Positions 47,400 to 56,724 of a stretch of DNA of 57,220 nt are shown one piece after another. The notes under the pieces are model-generated. The model saw nothing but the letters and a program-made list of their open reading frames with translations, did not search any database and was not told the origin of the DNA. How positions within the stretch are numbered: position 1 is the first letter of the stretch; every line of letters begins with the position of its first letter. The translations under genes were made by a program, and so were the position numbers. The stretch is from Pedobacter petrophilus (GTDB lineage: Bacteria > Bacteroidota > Bacteroidia > Sphingobacteriales > Sphingobacteriaceae), in the NCBI RefSeq assembly GCF_009674725.1, contig NZ_WKKH01000031.1, positions 1 through 57,220 of the forward strand. Direction: 5' to 3'.

Positions 47400-50300
47400 T
47401 TAAAAATTAGCAGTTAAACCGAGGGTAATTGTTTTAATTGGAGGAGTGGTCGAATTATCAACTACGGTAGAAAAAGTAGATAACCTTACCGGAACCTCAG
47501 GATCCTGGCCGGTATATTTGGTAAAGGTTAAGATATTCTCCATGGTTACATTGGCACTCAAACCTTTTAAACCAATGCGTTTCAACAAGTCTTTATTAAC
47601 ATCATATTTCAGGGTAACACTTCTTAAACGGAGGTATGAGCCATCTTCGACGTAGCGGTCAGAGCCCAGGAAGTTATAACCTGTGGCATAGGTTGCCCGT
47701 GGCATATCGGTTACATCACCTTCAGCTTTCCAGCGGCGCAATACAGCTGTACTCTGGTTGCTGAAACCGTACATGTTAGTGGTATTTATTTTTGTTCCGT
47801 TGATGATTTCGTAACCTGTTCTATAGGTGAAATTCACTCCTAAACGCAGGTTTCCATTGAAGGTAATGGCAGTTCCAAAGCCACCGGTTAGGTTTGGATT
47901 ACCGTTACCGAGGTAAACCACATCTTTATAATCGATATTTCCATCGTGGTTAATGTCTTCATAAATAGCATCTCCCGGTTGAAAAACGTAATCAATTGTC
48001 GGATAAGCGAAACGCATAAAAATCTGCTGCCCGTTTGGACCAATAATCTGGTTACCATTTTCATCGAGCGCAATGGTTGAGTTCCTGTCTTTATAAACAC
48101 CTTTAAATTTGAAGCCATAGAACGAACCGAATGGATTATTCTCTTGCAGGTATACTTTAAAAGCATTGTTTTGTGTTATCCGGGCGTTATTTTCTCTGGG
48201 TACCAATGGAGAAATTTCGCGAATCATGTTTTGGTTATGCGAAATGTTGAAGTTAAAATCTACCCGAAGTTTTTTGCTTTTTACAGGGGTATAGAACATG
48301 CTAAACTCCCAGCCTTGATTATCCATCGTACCGCCATTCATATCGATGCTTGAAAATCCATTATAAGTTGGAATGGCTAAATCCTGATAAAAAAGATCTG
48401 TAGTGCGTTTGCGGTAAAGATCGAAATCCATATTTAGCGTATTTTTTAATAGCACCAGTGTTAAACCCACATTAGATTGGGTAACTTTTTCCCAGCGCAG
48501 ATCAGATAACTCAATATTTGAAGGAAAAACACCCGATGAACCCAGGTAACCAAATCCATAATTTTGATAAGTATTCAGGTAGGAATAGTCATTTTTCGGT
48601 GCATTACCCACCACCCCGTAACTTGCCCTAAAACTTAAGTCATCAATATAGCTGGTGGTATTTTTCATAAAAGGTTCGCCGGAAACCCTCCATCTTACCG
48701 AAGCAGACGGGAACAAACCATAACGGTTGTTGGGGCCGAATTTCGAGTTCCCATCACCTCTAATGCCTGCATTGAAGATGTAACGATCTAAGAATTTATA
48801 CTGTGCATTTAGCAATAAGCCAACTGTACGTGTTTGCGCATATGAGGAATATGCTGAACCTGTTTGATTAGTCCTTCCATCAATAGATGGATCTGCAAGA
48901 AATGATGATGCAGTATTGCTGGCAAACATGCCCTGTCCGGTTCTGCGGCTATCGTAGCTATCAAACCTGGCAAAGGTGATTAAATCGTGTTTTTTACCCA
49001 TCTCCGGTGTGTAGGTCAGCGTCATGTTGGTTGCCATGGTAAAAGAATCTCCGTCAGAATCGCCTGCATAATTTACAATGGCTTCAGAAAATGGTCTTCC
49101 GGTAGCTATCTGAGGTAAAAACTTCTTCACCTTGGTATTGTTAATGTCTGCCTGGAAATTGGCATTTAACCTTAATCTTTCCGGAATGATCTGATATTGT
49201 AAACCGAATTTCGGAATTACCCGCTCTCCGAGCTGTTTATTGCTGGCAGCAATGGCCATCGCCAGCGGATTATAGGTTCCTGATACCCTGGAATTTGCAA
49301 AGTCGTAAACAAAACTTCCTTGTGCAGTACTCGCCGGGCTAAAATAGTTTGAAGTTAAATTTCCATATTCATCATACTCATAAACCGCCTGGTTCGGCAT
49401 TTTGGTATACGCTACATCCCTCACGTTGGCATCTCTCGATCCGCTTGGATATAAACTTTGATTATCGATATGGGTATAAGCAATATCAGCACTGAACCGA
49501 ATCTTTGTAGACACCGTATAATCCAGGTTTACCCTGGCACTTAAACGGCCTAAGCTGGTACCCACAGTTGTTCCGTTCTGGTTGAAATAGTTTACCGAAG
49601 CACGGTATTTAGCCTTTTCACCGCCACCCGAAATGGATAAGTTATGATCTTGCAGATAACCAACCCTGGTAATGGCTTCTAACCAATTGGTGTTGTTGCT
49701 GTAGTTGTAATAATTGTAAGGATCGTTTTGATCATATTGAAATTGTTTAGCAAAATCCGAAGTAGAAAATTGTCGTCCGGCGTTGTAAAATTCTTCCAGA
49801 ATTAAGGAAGAATATTGATTACCATTTAACATGGGGATGGCGCTTGGCTGCTTAGAATACGACCCTTTAAAGTTATAGGAGATACTTGGCGGGCCCATTA
49901 CCCCTCTTTTTGTAGTAATTACCAATACACCATTCGCCGCACGGGAACCCCAAACGGCGGTAGCCGCAGCATCTTTTAATACACTGATTTCCTTAATATC
50001 TGAAGGTGCAATATTTAAAAGTTGGCCGTAGTTATTTTCATCAGAGGTAGCAAAGTTAAAATCAGAAGGAATAGTAATATCATAAGCCATACCATCTACC
50101 ACAATCAGCGGATCAACTGCCCCATTGATAGACGATGTACCGCGAATCCTGATTTGCATCGGTGCACCCGGATCGCCACTGCTTGCCGCAATATCCAAAC
50201 CTGCTAATCTCCCCTGCAAGGCCTGATCAATAGATGCCGCCTGCATGTCTTCGAGTTCCTTGGCGTTGATGGTAGAAACGGCAGAGGTTTGATCTCTCTT

Positions 50301-50693
50301 ATCAATCGCCATTCCGCTTCCGTTATCCGTTTTTGCTCTTGATACAATCTGCACTTCATCCATCTGGTTATCAGCAGATTCTAATTGAAAGTTAATAACA
50401 GCTTTATCTATTGAAAGTGGTGCGCTTGATTTGTATCCGATGTAAGAAACTGAAATCCGGTAGGTTTTATCCACAACAGGAAGGGAATAATTACCATCAA
50501 TATCTGTAGAAACCCCTTTTATAACCCGGCGATCTTTATCAATAATCACCACAGAGGCGCCAATAATAGGTTGCTTATCCTTCTTATCAATTACCCTTCC
50601 TTTTACATAATTAATTTGTTGAGCGCTGGTGATGAACGACACCAACAGACAGCACAATACAATAAATGCACTGAATGCAATTTTTCTAGTCAT
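47400..50693 (-). CDS. SusC/RagA-type TonB-dependent transporter, first pair of the FAS1 operon
   Basis: A 1097-residue importer. Signal peptide ends FITSAQ; regulatory-like domain INYVKGRVIDKKDKQPIIGA (about 28-110); MDEVQIVSRA in place of the usual VVVGYG; plug with LQGRLAGLDIAASSGDPG, IRGTSSINGAVDPLIVVDG and DAAATAVWGSRAANGVLVITT. Barrel strands run to the end, TPPIKTITLGLTANF, with terminal Phe. Located 6 bp after the large FAS1 protein gene and 11 bp before its SusD. Intact. Cargo unknown; no hydrolase in the operon helps to identify it. Confidence 0.97.
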   Translation of the reverse strand: MTRKIAFSAFIVLCCLLVSFITSAQQINYVKGRVIDKKDKQPIIGASVVIIDKDRRVIKGVSTDIDGNYSLPVVDKTYRISVSYIGYKSSAPLSIDKAVINFQLESADNQMDEVQIVSRAKTDNGSGMAIDKRDQTSAVSTINAKELEDMQAASIDQALQGRLAGLDIAASSGDPGAPMQIRIRGTSSINGAVDPLIVVDGMAYDITIPSDFNFATSDENNYGQLLNIAPSDIKEISVLKDAAATAVWGSRAANGVLVITTKRGVMGPPSISYNFKGSYSKQPSAIPMLNGNQYSSLILEEFYNAGRQFSTSDFAKQFQYDQNDPYNYYNYSNNTNWLEAITRVGYLQDHNLSISGGGEKAKYRASVNYFNQNGTTVGTSLGRLSARVNLDYTVSTKIRFSADIAYTHIDNQSLYPSGSRDANVRDVAYTKMPNQAVYEYDEYGNLTSNYFSPASTAQGSFVYDFANSRVSGTYNPLAMAIAASNKQLGERVIPKFGLQYQIIPERLRLNANFQADINNTKVKKFLPQIATGRPFSEAIVNYAGDSDGDSFTMATNMTLTYTPEMGKKHDLITFARFDSYDSRRTGQGMFASNTASSFLADPSIDGRTNQTGSAYSSYAQTRTVGLLLNAQYKFLDRYIFNAGIRGDGNSKFGPNNRYGLFPSASVRWRVSGEPFMKNTTSYIDDLSFRASYGVVGNAPKNDYSYLNTYQNYGFGYLGSSGVFPSNIELSDLRWEKVTQSNVGLTLVLLKNTLNMDFDLYRKRTTDLFYQDLAIPTYNGFSSIDMNGGTMDNQGWEFSMFYTPVKSKKLRVDFNFNISHNQNMIREISPLVPRENNARITQNNAFKVYLQENNPFGSFYGFKFKGVYKDRNSTIALDENGNQIIGPNGQQIFMRFAYPTIDYVFQPGDAIYEDINHDGNIDYKDVVYLGNGNPNLTGGFGTAITFNGNLRLGVNFTYRTGYEIINGTKINTTNMYGFSNQSTAVLRRWKAEGDVTDMPRATYATGYNFLGSDRYVEDGSYLRLRSVTLKYDVNKDLLKRIGLKGLSANVTMENILTFTKYTGQDPEVPVRLSTFSTVVDNSTTPPIKTITLGLTANF

Positions 50694-50699
50694 ATTTGG

Positions 50700-52922
50700 T
50701 TAGAATTGATATTTTAAGTAAGTGTTAATTTGGTGTATTACCGTTCTGTTAGATAGCACATTACTTCTATCATTTGCCCCCAATAACACATTTACAGTTG
50801 CACCCGTAACATCTCTCAGTTGCAGAGAATTTACCGTATTAATGGATACATTTATTTTTGCAGCATCGCCGTTATCATCTTTCAATAAAGATTCGAACTG
50901 ACCGATTTTTTCCCCGTCACTCACTACCGTGGCTTTGTTAATGATGTGGTATTGAATAAATTTATTAACCAGCGTTACTGAAATCCCATCGGTAGCGGTA
51001 AAGTTTGGAACGCCTGTTGCAGGATTTCCAGGTAATAACCCGGCACGAACTGCTGCAACAATCGCCGCATTGGTAGGCACAAAAACTGTATAATTCACGC
51101 CATCGGTTAAGCCTGTAATGGCACCGGTGGTTTTGTTATAAATAAAGCTGTTAAATAAATACTGAAAGAAATTATAATATGGAGCCGCAGGTACGTTTCC
51201 ATACTTTTCGATGTGTTTTCCTACCGGAAGAACCGTATAGGTTAACGCTTCCTTACCATAAACTACGGCCCCGTTTACAGGAGTAGTACTCACCGAATCT
51301 ACCGGGATAGTTTGTTTTGCCACTGCTACGCTATCTTGCGTACCTGCAGAGAGCAATCTGCCACGATCATACTTAATGTATTCACCATTGGAAGCTTCAA
51401 GAATTCCGGCTCCTGAGGTGAAATTTGGAATTGGTCTGTTGCCCAGCGGAATAATATGTGTTTGAAGAATCCTTCTGAATGCTGTAAGGTCGCCACGAAT
51501 AGGCTGAGAAACGAAAAAAGGATCGTAAGTAAAGCCCATTTTTCTCAATGTTGCATCGGGGATGGGAATAACCAGGTACCTGATGGAGGGTATTTTCAGC
51601 GGAATGCTTAAGTTGAAGTATAGTAAAGCTTGTTTCATGATATTGAAATCAGGATCAAGATTCACATTACCATAAACGGTAGAAAATACGCTGGCATCCT
51701 GACTTTTGTTTGTTCCATAAAAAAAGCCATTGCTTAGTACTTGTCTGTCGATTACATCTGCCGTGGTTTGTTTGGTTAGATCACCCAGGAAATTTTGAGT
51801 CAGTGCAAATTTGCTCGGCCATACCGTACTGGTATATAAGTGAGAATTTACATAATCTCTGATCACATCAGGCGCAACAACATAAAGTTCATTTAATGTG
51901 GTTACCCCTCTTTTCCGCCAGTATTTAAGCAGTACATTTTTGGCATAGGTTTCTACAGCGCCGTTGGTGGGTGCTAAAATACTGTATGAACTCTGCTGTG
52001 CATCGTTTGCATCAACTTTTAAGTAGTTTTCATTGTTGGGAGAAAAGCCAAGCAGTGTGCTGTAACTTTTTACGTAAACGTTACCAGCCTTACCAGTTAA
52101 AACTTCATACCGGTGAGAGATTTCAGCATTGATCCCGAAAGTCACGAATTTATCGAGCAAGTTTTTGAATACACTATAATCCGGTTTACTATTAATGTAT
52201 TGATCTATATTTAATGGAGGCGTAAGTACCCGATCAATTACATGAATTACGCCATTTTCGGCGATTATATTTTGTTGATCGCTGAGTAATCTGGCAGGGC
52301 CGATATTACTTCCGTTGAAAGGAATATTTGGATAAAAGAAATTATAATCTGTTGCGGATAAGCCAGCGAAGCCCATAAATGGTGATAAGAAATAGGTTAC
52401 GCTTTTATTGTTAAAATCTCCGGGAAAATATACGCCATTGCGATTTGTGGCGATGGCTTTGATTGGATTACCGTTAAGGTCTTTATCATCGTAAACAAAA
52501 TCATAATAAACCGTTCTTCTTCTGAAACCGGTATTTTTAACAAAGCCTTTAACAGAGAAAAAATCGCTGAGCCGCTCTGTTTTTTCTCCATCATAAATCA
52601 TTGAAAAGCGAACAATCCTGGTGGCAAGGTCTGTCGGTATTTCGGTAAGGCCATTTTCCTGCATGTAGGTTTTGAAGGCTTCATCGGTAGGTGCAAAAAC
52701 AGTCCATGAACCTGCGGTACTGAGGGTTTCTTTATAATTGGCCTTATCCACACAGCTTAAAAACTGGATAAAATTGCCCTTGGCCTGAAGTTGTTGATAA
52801 ATGGGTTCGCCGAGGTTTTCCGGGCGGCCATAAAACTCATCGAATTCTTTTTTCCTGCAGCTACTCAGAAAAACTAAAAATGTCAAAATGACGATTAAAA
52901 ATTTTGGTAAAATTTTACTCAT
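50700..52922 (-). CDS. Multi-FAS1 (fasciclin) lipoprotein C, first gene of the operon
   Basis: A 740-residue lipoprotein (LSSC, Cys22) containing about four FAS1-like modules: 40-236 with TVFAPTDEAF (74-83) and NGVIHVIDRVL (223-233); 240-410 with YSILAPTNGA (313-322); 415-565, degenerate, with YLVIPIPDATL; and 580-740 with YTVFVPTNAA (611-620) and a closing TVIHQINTYLKYQF. First and last modules are the best preserved. It leads the operon and so should be the most strongly made product; SusC follows after 6 bp. Likely a long surface-exposed adhesin or ligand-capture protein that serves the SusCD importers. Function is inferred; FAS1 has no catalytic signature. Confidence 0.88.
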   Translation of the reverse strand: MSKILPKFLIVILTFLVFLSSCRKKEFDEFYGRPENLGEPIYQQLQAKGNFIQFLSCVDKANYKETLSTAGSWTVFAPTDEAFKTYMQENGLTEIPTDLATRIVRFSMIYDGEKTERLSDFFSVKGFVKNTGFRRRTVYYDFVYDDKDLNGNPIKAIATNRNGVYFPGDFNNKSVTYFLSPFMGFAGLSATDYNFFYPNIPFNGSNIGPARLLSDQQNIIAENGVIHVIDRVLTPPLNIDQYINSKPDYSVFKNLLDKFVTFGINAEISHRYEVLTGKAGNVYVKSYSTLLGFSPNNENYLKVDANDAQQSSYSILAPTNGAVETYAKNVLLKYWRKRGVTTLNELYVVAPDVIRDYVNSHLYTSTVWPSKFALTQNFLGDLTKQTTADVIDRQVLSNGFFYGTNKSQDASVFSTVYGNVNLDPDFNIMKQALLYFNLSIPLKIPSIRYLVIPIPDATLRKMGFTYDPFFVSQPIRGDLTAFRRILQTHIIPLGNRPIPNFTSGAGILEASNGEYIKYDRGRLLSAGTQDSVAVAKQTIPVDSVSTTPVNGAVVYGKEALTYTVLPVGKHIEKYGNVPAAPYYNFFQYLFNSFIYNKTTGAITGLTDGVNYTVFVPTNAAIVAAVRAGLLPGNPATGVPNFTATDGISVTLVNKFIQYHIINKATVVSDGEKIGQFESLLKDDNGDAAKINVSINTVNSLQLRDVTGATVNVLLGANDRSNVLSNRTVIHQINTYLKYQF

Positions 52923-53128
52923 AGCAATTTTATTGGATGCGAACGGCCAAAAAACTAGTATGCAAAAATGTATTCTACGAGTGGATCAGTAAAGAAAAAT
53001 AAAGAGTCGGAAAGAAATGTAGATTTCTATTGCATAGATTCTGTTAAGCGAACGTTATTAAATATTTGGTTAAAAGTTATTTGGTTAGTGTTATGGTTGA
53101 CTAAATATAGAAACATAACAATTTATGC

Positions 53129-53148
53129 CCATCCTGTACCATCCTGTC
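53129..53148 (-). promoter_or_regulatory. Tandem CAGGAT operator candidate, site 4 (FAS1-SusCD operon)
   Basis: On the minus strand GACAGGATGGTACAGGATGG, two CAGGAT boxes 10 bp apart, about 208 bp upstream of the first gene of the operon. Distance and orientation match site 2 almost exactly (about 205 bp). Confidence 0.6.
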
Positions 53149-53383
53149 TATTTACTACAAGATATTAGCATCAAAAATGAAACCTGATCTTAAATGCGTA
53201 TAAATCGATTTACTCCGTTTATGTAACATCGATAATGTAATTTAAGTACTACAGAATTATTTGATAAAAAGCTAGATTTTAATAACCCCTATCCTCCTGT
53301 CGGCACCTTTCCCCGAAGGTGGAAGGACGTGTAATAAGAATTTTTCGCAGTTAACGACAGGCAAAAAAATATTAAAACACAGG

Positions 53384-53405
53384 TTCTGAATCAAGTTCAG
53401 GAAGA
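53384..53405. repeat. Dispersed palindrome, copy 2
   Basis: CTGAATCAAGTTCAG core within TTCTGAATCAAGTTCAGGAA, followed by GAC exactly as in copy 3. Confidence 0.65.
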
Positions 53406-53542
53406 CGAGCGATGAATATTAAAAAAAGATTGCTTCACGCCCTCGCTCAACCTCCGCTTCAGTTCGCAAGGACGACTTATTGATGGCACCCCGCTATCAC
53501 CACCCTGCCCTCAGGCCTCGGAAATGATGGAAGGAGAAAACT

Positions 53543-53642
53543 TTAAAGCTTAAACCACAATCTTTCAAATCACCACTACCCAAGGCAGCGCGTTCTGCCC
53601 GATTTTTCATCGGGTGCTTGTGCTGCCGAAATTAAGCTTTAA
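53543..53642. repeat. Nested three-stem foldback element
   Basis: Three inverted repeats are nested on one centre: outer TTAAAGCTTAA (53543-53553) with TTAAGCTTTAA (53632-53642), both 11 bp and exact; middle GGCAGC (53584-53589) with GCTGCC (53622-53627); inner CCCGAT (53598-53603) with ATCGGG (53609-53614). It could be a transcribed structured RNA or a REP-like mobile repeat. No neighbouring transposase. Confidence 0.5.
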
Positions 53643-53682
53643 CGATTTTATCCGACATCAGTTCCAAGCCTTGATTTTTTTG

Positions 53683-53734
53683 TTACTTTTTTGATCAAGC
53701 AAAAAAGTAAGAGCCCTTCGGCGGCCAGCCGAGG
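53683..53734. repeat. Pair of hairpins, terminator-like
   Basis: TTACTTTTTTG (53683-53693) pairs exactly with CAAAAAAGTAA (53700-53710) across ATCAAG; just after it CTTCGGC-GGCCA-GCCGAGG forms a second stem (53716-53734). The arrangement looks like a stock intergenic repeat of this lineage. Confidence 0.5.
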
Positions 53735-53920
53735 CAAGCCAGCGCAGCGGGGATTCTCCTCTTCGAATTAAATGACAGGGAAGACAAAAAAGTTAAGGAT
53801 AATTAATGTAAAATAACCACCCCCACCCCTCCTAAATTAGGAGGGGAGTTCCCCTCATAGTTTTATACAAAAGCCCTGATCCGCCTAGCGGCACCTTGTC
53901 CCGAAAAAGGAAAATTTAGG

Positions 53921-53939
53921 TCCTGAATCAAGTTCAGGA
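53921..53939. repeat. Dispersed palindrome, copy 3 (best form), after GH106
   Basis: TCCTGAATCAAGTTCAGGA, arms TCCTGAA/TTCAGGA. It starts 10 bases after the GH106 stop on the minus strand and may act as its terminator hairpin. Confidence 0.7.
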
Positions 53940-53948
53940 AGACCACCG

Positions 53949-56720
53949 TTAATTATACGGCGTAATCGTTACCGCACCAATTAAACCTGAAGGCATAACA
54001 TCCCAGTTTGAGGCATCAAAAGGTTTGTAGTCTATATTCACAAAATTGATCTCATGATAATTTCGCCATTGAATCTTTTTAAGGTCCATATCCCGAATGC
54101 GATTTGCCATTAAATTCACCACCTCCACTTTAACTGCGTTATTGCCTGCTTTCAGATATTTACCTATTCTGGCCTGAAAAGGAATACTCCATAAAATACC
54201 GACCTCCTGTCCGTTAATCCAAACCCTGGCGCTTTCATCAACCTGATTCAGATTCAATACATACTCCTTTGCAGATTTAACAGATAAGTTGAATGTAGTA
54301 GTATACACACCCGTTCCAGAAAAGGAAGCCAGTTTTGGATCTTTTAAATCTGTCCACGAAGTTAGTTTGTCCAATTTTTGATCGGCAGGAAGTTCCGGAC
54401 CACCGGCAGTGAAATGCAACGTCCAGGGATTATTCAAATTAATTGGAGATGATGCGGTATTGAGGTAAGTCCAGACGGTATTTTGCATTGGCGCTTGAGA
54501 AACATTCAGAAAAAGTGTCTCACCGGATTTAATTTGCACACGCACCTTATTATTTTGCATTGCTGCTGAACCAATTAATCCGCTTTGCGGATCAAGAATA
54601 ACAGCTTTACCTGTTGCATTAATGGCTATATAAGTATCTATATTTTTTGCAGTATGGTTAACCAGGTAATAAAAGGTTTCAGCATCCTTTTTCCTCCGGA
54701 TGAATTGTAATCCCGAATCGGTAAGGGTTTCTCTATTAATGTGCTGCTGAACAAGTGCTTGCTGCACGTTAGGTGCTAAAATAATTTCTCCTTTACCTGT
54801 TTTGAAGACAGAAACCGCCTTTCCATCACCAGTAAAACCGAATTTATCCAGGGTAGATTTCAATTTTACCCTTCTATTTTCCAGATCATTTAAACCCGGA
54901 ACGTCCTTTGGCAATTCCTGAAAAATTACCCTTGCGCCATCGTTTGCCAGCTTTACAATTTGATTAAGTGTTTCCGGACTCATCAGTTTACATGCAGGAA
55001 TAATCAACACTTTATAAGGCGCCGCATTTTCTGCAGTTTGCAATAGGTTATTAGCGATTTTTGTTCTGCTCAGTAAACGATCTGAAGCGAAATCAAAAGC
55101 ATAACCGGCTTTTGATAAATCTTTCGCCAGTTTGTAGAATGGTGACGGGTGTAACCATTCATCAACATCATGCACTTTCAATGCCATATCGAGGCCCTTT
55201 GCCTTGTTCCAGACATCATAAACAGGCCAGTAAATAAGCAATTCATTATCTGCCTTTCCCGATTGTAAAATAGACTGACAACGGGCAATGTAATGGTTTA
55301 AGCCCTGAGCATGTGGCCATAAACTATTGTTTGGATTCATTTCTACAGACGCATAGAATAACCATCCGGGCCAGGGAATATCTTGTGGCGAATTTGTGGT
55401 ACCATGATAAAAAACATGGTTAATTCCCGACAAGAATAAGGCTTCTGCCTCCGGTTTACATTGTGAATACGAAGTTTTAAAATGCTCGGTAAGCCAGGTA
55501 AAAGTTTCCGATGATACCAACGTTTTTCCATTGGTATGCGCTGCTGAGGAAGCAAATTTACTCATGACCGGATCAGGATCTACATTTCTGATATCGGCTG
55601 CATCCCTGCGCAAACCGGGAATTTTAAAAGAACTGGAACCGAAAGTTTCCGTTTCAGGAATGTCGACCGCTCCATAGAGGTCGAGCAAATTACCCGGAGA
55701 ACCATGAGATTGATTTTTTGTAAGTGATTTCAATCCATGCGCCCAGTTTGTCCAGTTTTTGGTGAAGTTATTCAGCAACAGCTCATCCATTGTTTCCCGG
55801 TAATCGGATTTTAAACGGGCAATATTTTCATCGGTCGAATCTTTGCTCACCAAATCCTTTAGGTGTGTGGAAAGATCATATCCCCTGTTTTCCTTAAATG
55901 CTGCAAAGAAAGTTGGGGTCCAGGTGGCACCGTAAACTTCATAACTATCATTAAAAAAAGAGCGTATTCCCTGAGGTTTATTGCGAAAGGAATCTGTAAA
56001 TCTTTTTAGGTAAACATCCACCGATTTTTCATCCAGGTGATCGAGTGTGAAACCCTCCCCGCCCGGTGCGGCACGCTTAACCATTTGTCTTGTTTTGCCT
56101 GCGAAAGCAGCATAGATATTCCAAACTCCCGATTTTGGCGACCAGGATAATGTTCCATCTTTTTGCAGGGCTGAAAGTAAATTTTCTGTTTCGCCATTTG
56201 GACCATAAGCAGTTATGGCCTGGATTTGAGCAAAATCTTGTTTAGCCTCTTTCACCTTAATAGGCTCCATAAGTTTCTCGCCGGCATTAACTTTATAATC
56301 CTGAATAATGAGTTTGGTAGCGGCAAATTCGGGTTTAACCTGCGGACCGCCAAAAGGCCAGCCCGTTCCGGTGTTCATATCAACGCCCATGCCCAGCGTG
56401 TTTGCCTTTTTTACCGTGTGATGAAGTGCATCCATCCAGGCCGGAGAAAGAAATTGCAGATACTTATTCTCGAAACCTACCGCACCGTAAATAGGCGTAA
56501 TCTCCACGCCACCTAAACCGGCCGAGGCGTATTTCTGTAAAACGAAATCGAGATTCTTATCATCCACGGCATTCCCCATCCACCACCACCTTGTCCAGGG
56601 TTTCATCTGGCTTTCAACCTTTGGCCAGGAAACCATCTTTTTGGCTGGCAGCTGTGCTTTTGCAAGGTTGAGACTGGAAATACCGATCAGGATGAGGGTG
56701 AGGAATCGTTTCGTTTGCAT
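53949..56720 (-). CDS. GH106 family alpha-L-rhamnosidase, secreted
   Basis: A 923-residue enzyme with a signal peptide ending LAKAQ. The start PWTRWWWMGNAVD and GGVEITPIYGAVG (about 41-80), MGVDMNTGTGWPFGGP (about 111-126), SFFNDSYEVYGATWTP, DIPETETFG (about 353-360), LVSSETFTWLTEHF (401-414) and INHVFYHGTTNSP (433-445) are the conserved blocks of GH106. C-terminal beta domains (about 760-923) include the galactose-binding-like ARVWINGQEVGILW. GH106 releases alpha-L-rhamnose from rhamnogalacturonan or from the rhamnose caps on AGP glucuronate. ATG start, 4 bp after the stop of the mutarotase gene, so the two are co-expressed. Family length (about 900-1100) is met. Confidence 0.93.
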   Translation of the reverse strand: MQTKRFLTLILIGISSLNLAKAQLPAKKMVSWPKVESQMKPWTRWWWMGNAVDDKNLDFVLQKYASAGLGGVEITPIYGAVGFENKYLQFLSPAWMDALHHTVKKANTLGMGVDMNTGTGWPFGGPQVKPEFAATKLIIQDYKVNAGEKLMEPIKVKEAKQDFAQIQAITAYGPNGETENLLSALQKDGTLSWSPKSGVWNIYAAFAGKTRQMVKRAAPGGEGFTLDHLDEKSVDVYLKRFTDSFRNKPQGIRSFFNDSYEVYGATWTPTFFAAFKENRGYDLSTHLKDLVSKDSTDENIARLKSDYRETMDELLLNNFTKNWTNWAHGLKSLTKNQSHGSPGNLLDLYGAVDIPETETFGSSSFKIPGLRRDAADIRNVDPDPVMSKFASSAAHTNGKTLVSSETFTWLTEHFKTSYSQCKPEAEALFLSGINHVFYHGTTNSPQDIPWPGWLFYASVEMNPNNSLWPHAQGLNHYIARCQSILQSGKADNELLIYWPVYDVWNKAKGLDMALKVHDVDEWLHPSPFYKLAKDLSKAGYAFDFASDRLLSRTKIANNLLQTAENAAPYKVLIIPACKLMSPETLNQIVKLANDGARVIFQELPKDVPGLNDLENRRVKLKSTLDKFGFTGDGKAVSVFKTGKGEIILAPNVQQALVQQHINRETLTDSGLQFIRRKKDAETFYYLVNHTAKNIDTYIAINATGKAVILDPQSGLIGSAAMQNNKVRVQIKSGETLFLNVSQAPMQNTVWTYLNTASSPINLNNPWTLHFTAGGPELPADQKLDKLTSWTDLKDPKLASFSGTGVYTTTFNLSVKSAKEYVLNLNQVDESARVWINGQEVGILWSIPFQARIGKYLKAGNNAVKVEVVNLMANRIRDMDLKKIQWRNYHEINFVNIDYKPFDASNWDVMPSGLIGAVTITPYN

Positions 56721-56724
56721 ATTA

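Larger units (their letters stand above)
52923..53948. other. Regulatory and repeat-rich region between FAS1 operon and GH106
   Basis: About 1 kb without a gene. 52923-53280 is AT-rich and should hold the promoter of the FAS1-SusCD operon, with CAGGAT site 4 at 53129-53148. 53280-53945 is GC-richer and packed with foldbacks: CACCTT/AAGGTG at 53304-53321, a palindrome at 53384-53405, a nested structure at 53543-53642, two hairpins at 53683-53734 and a second palindrome at 53921-53939. Two partial copies of a longer module are visible, each with a CGGCACCTT-type word upstream of the palindrome (53301 and 53889). Confidence 0.6.
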
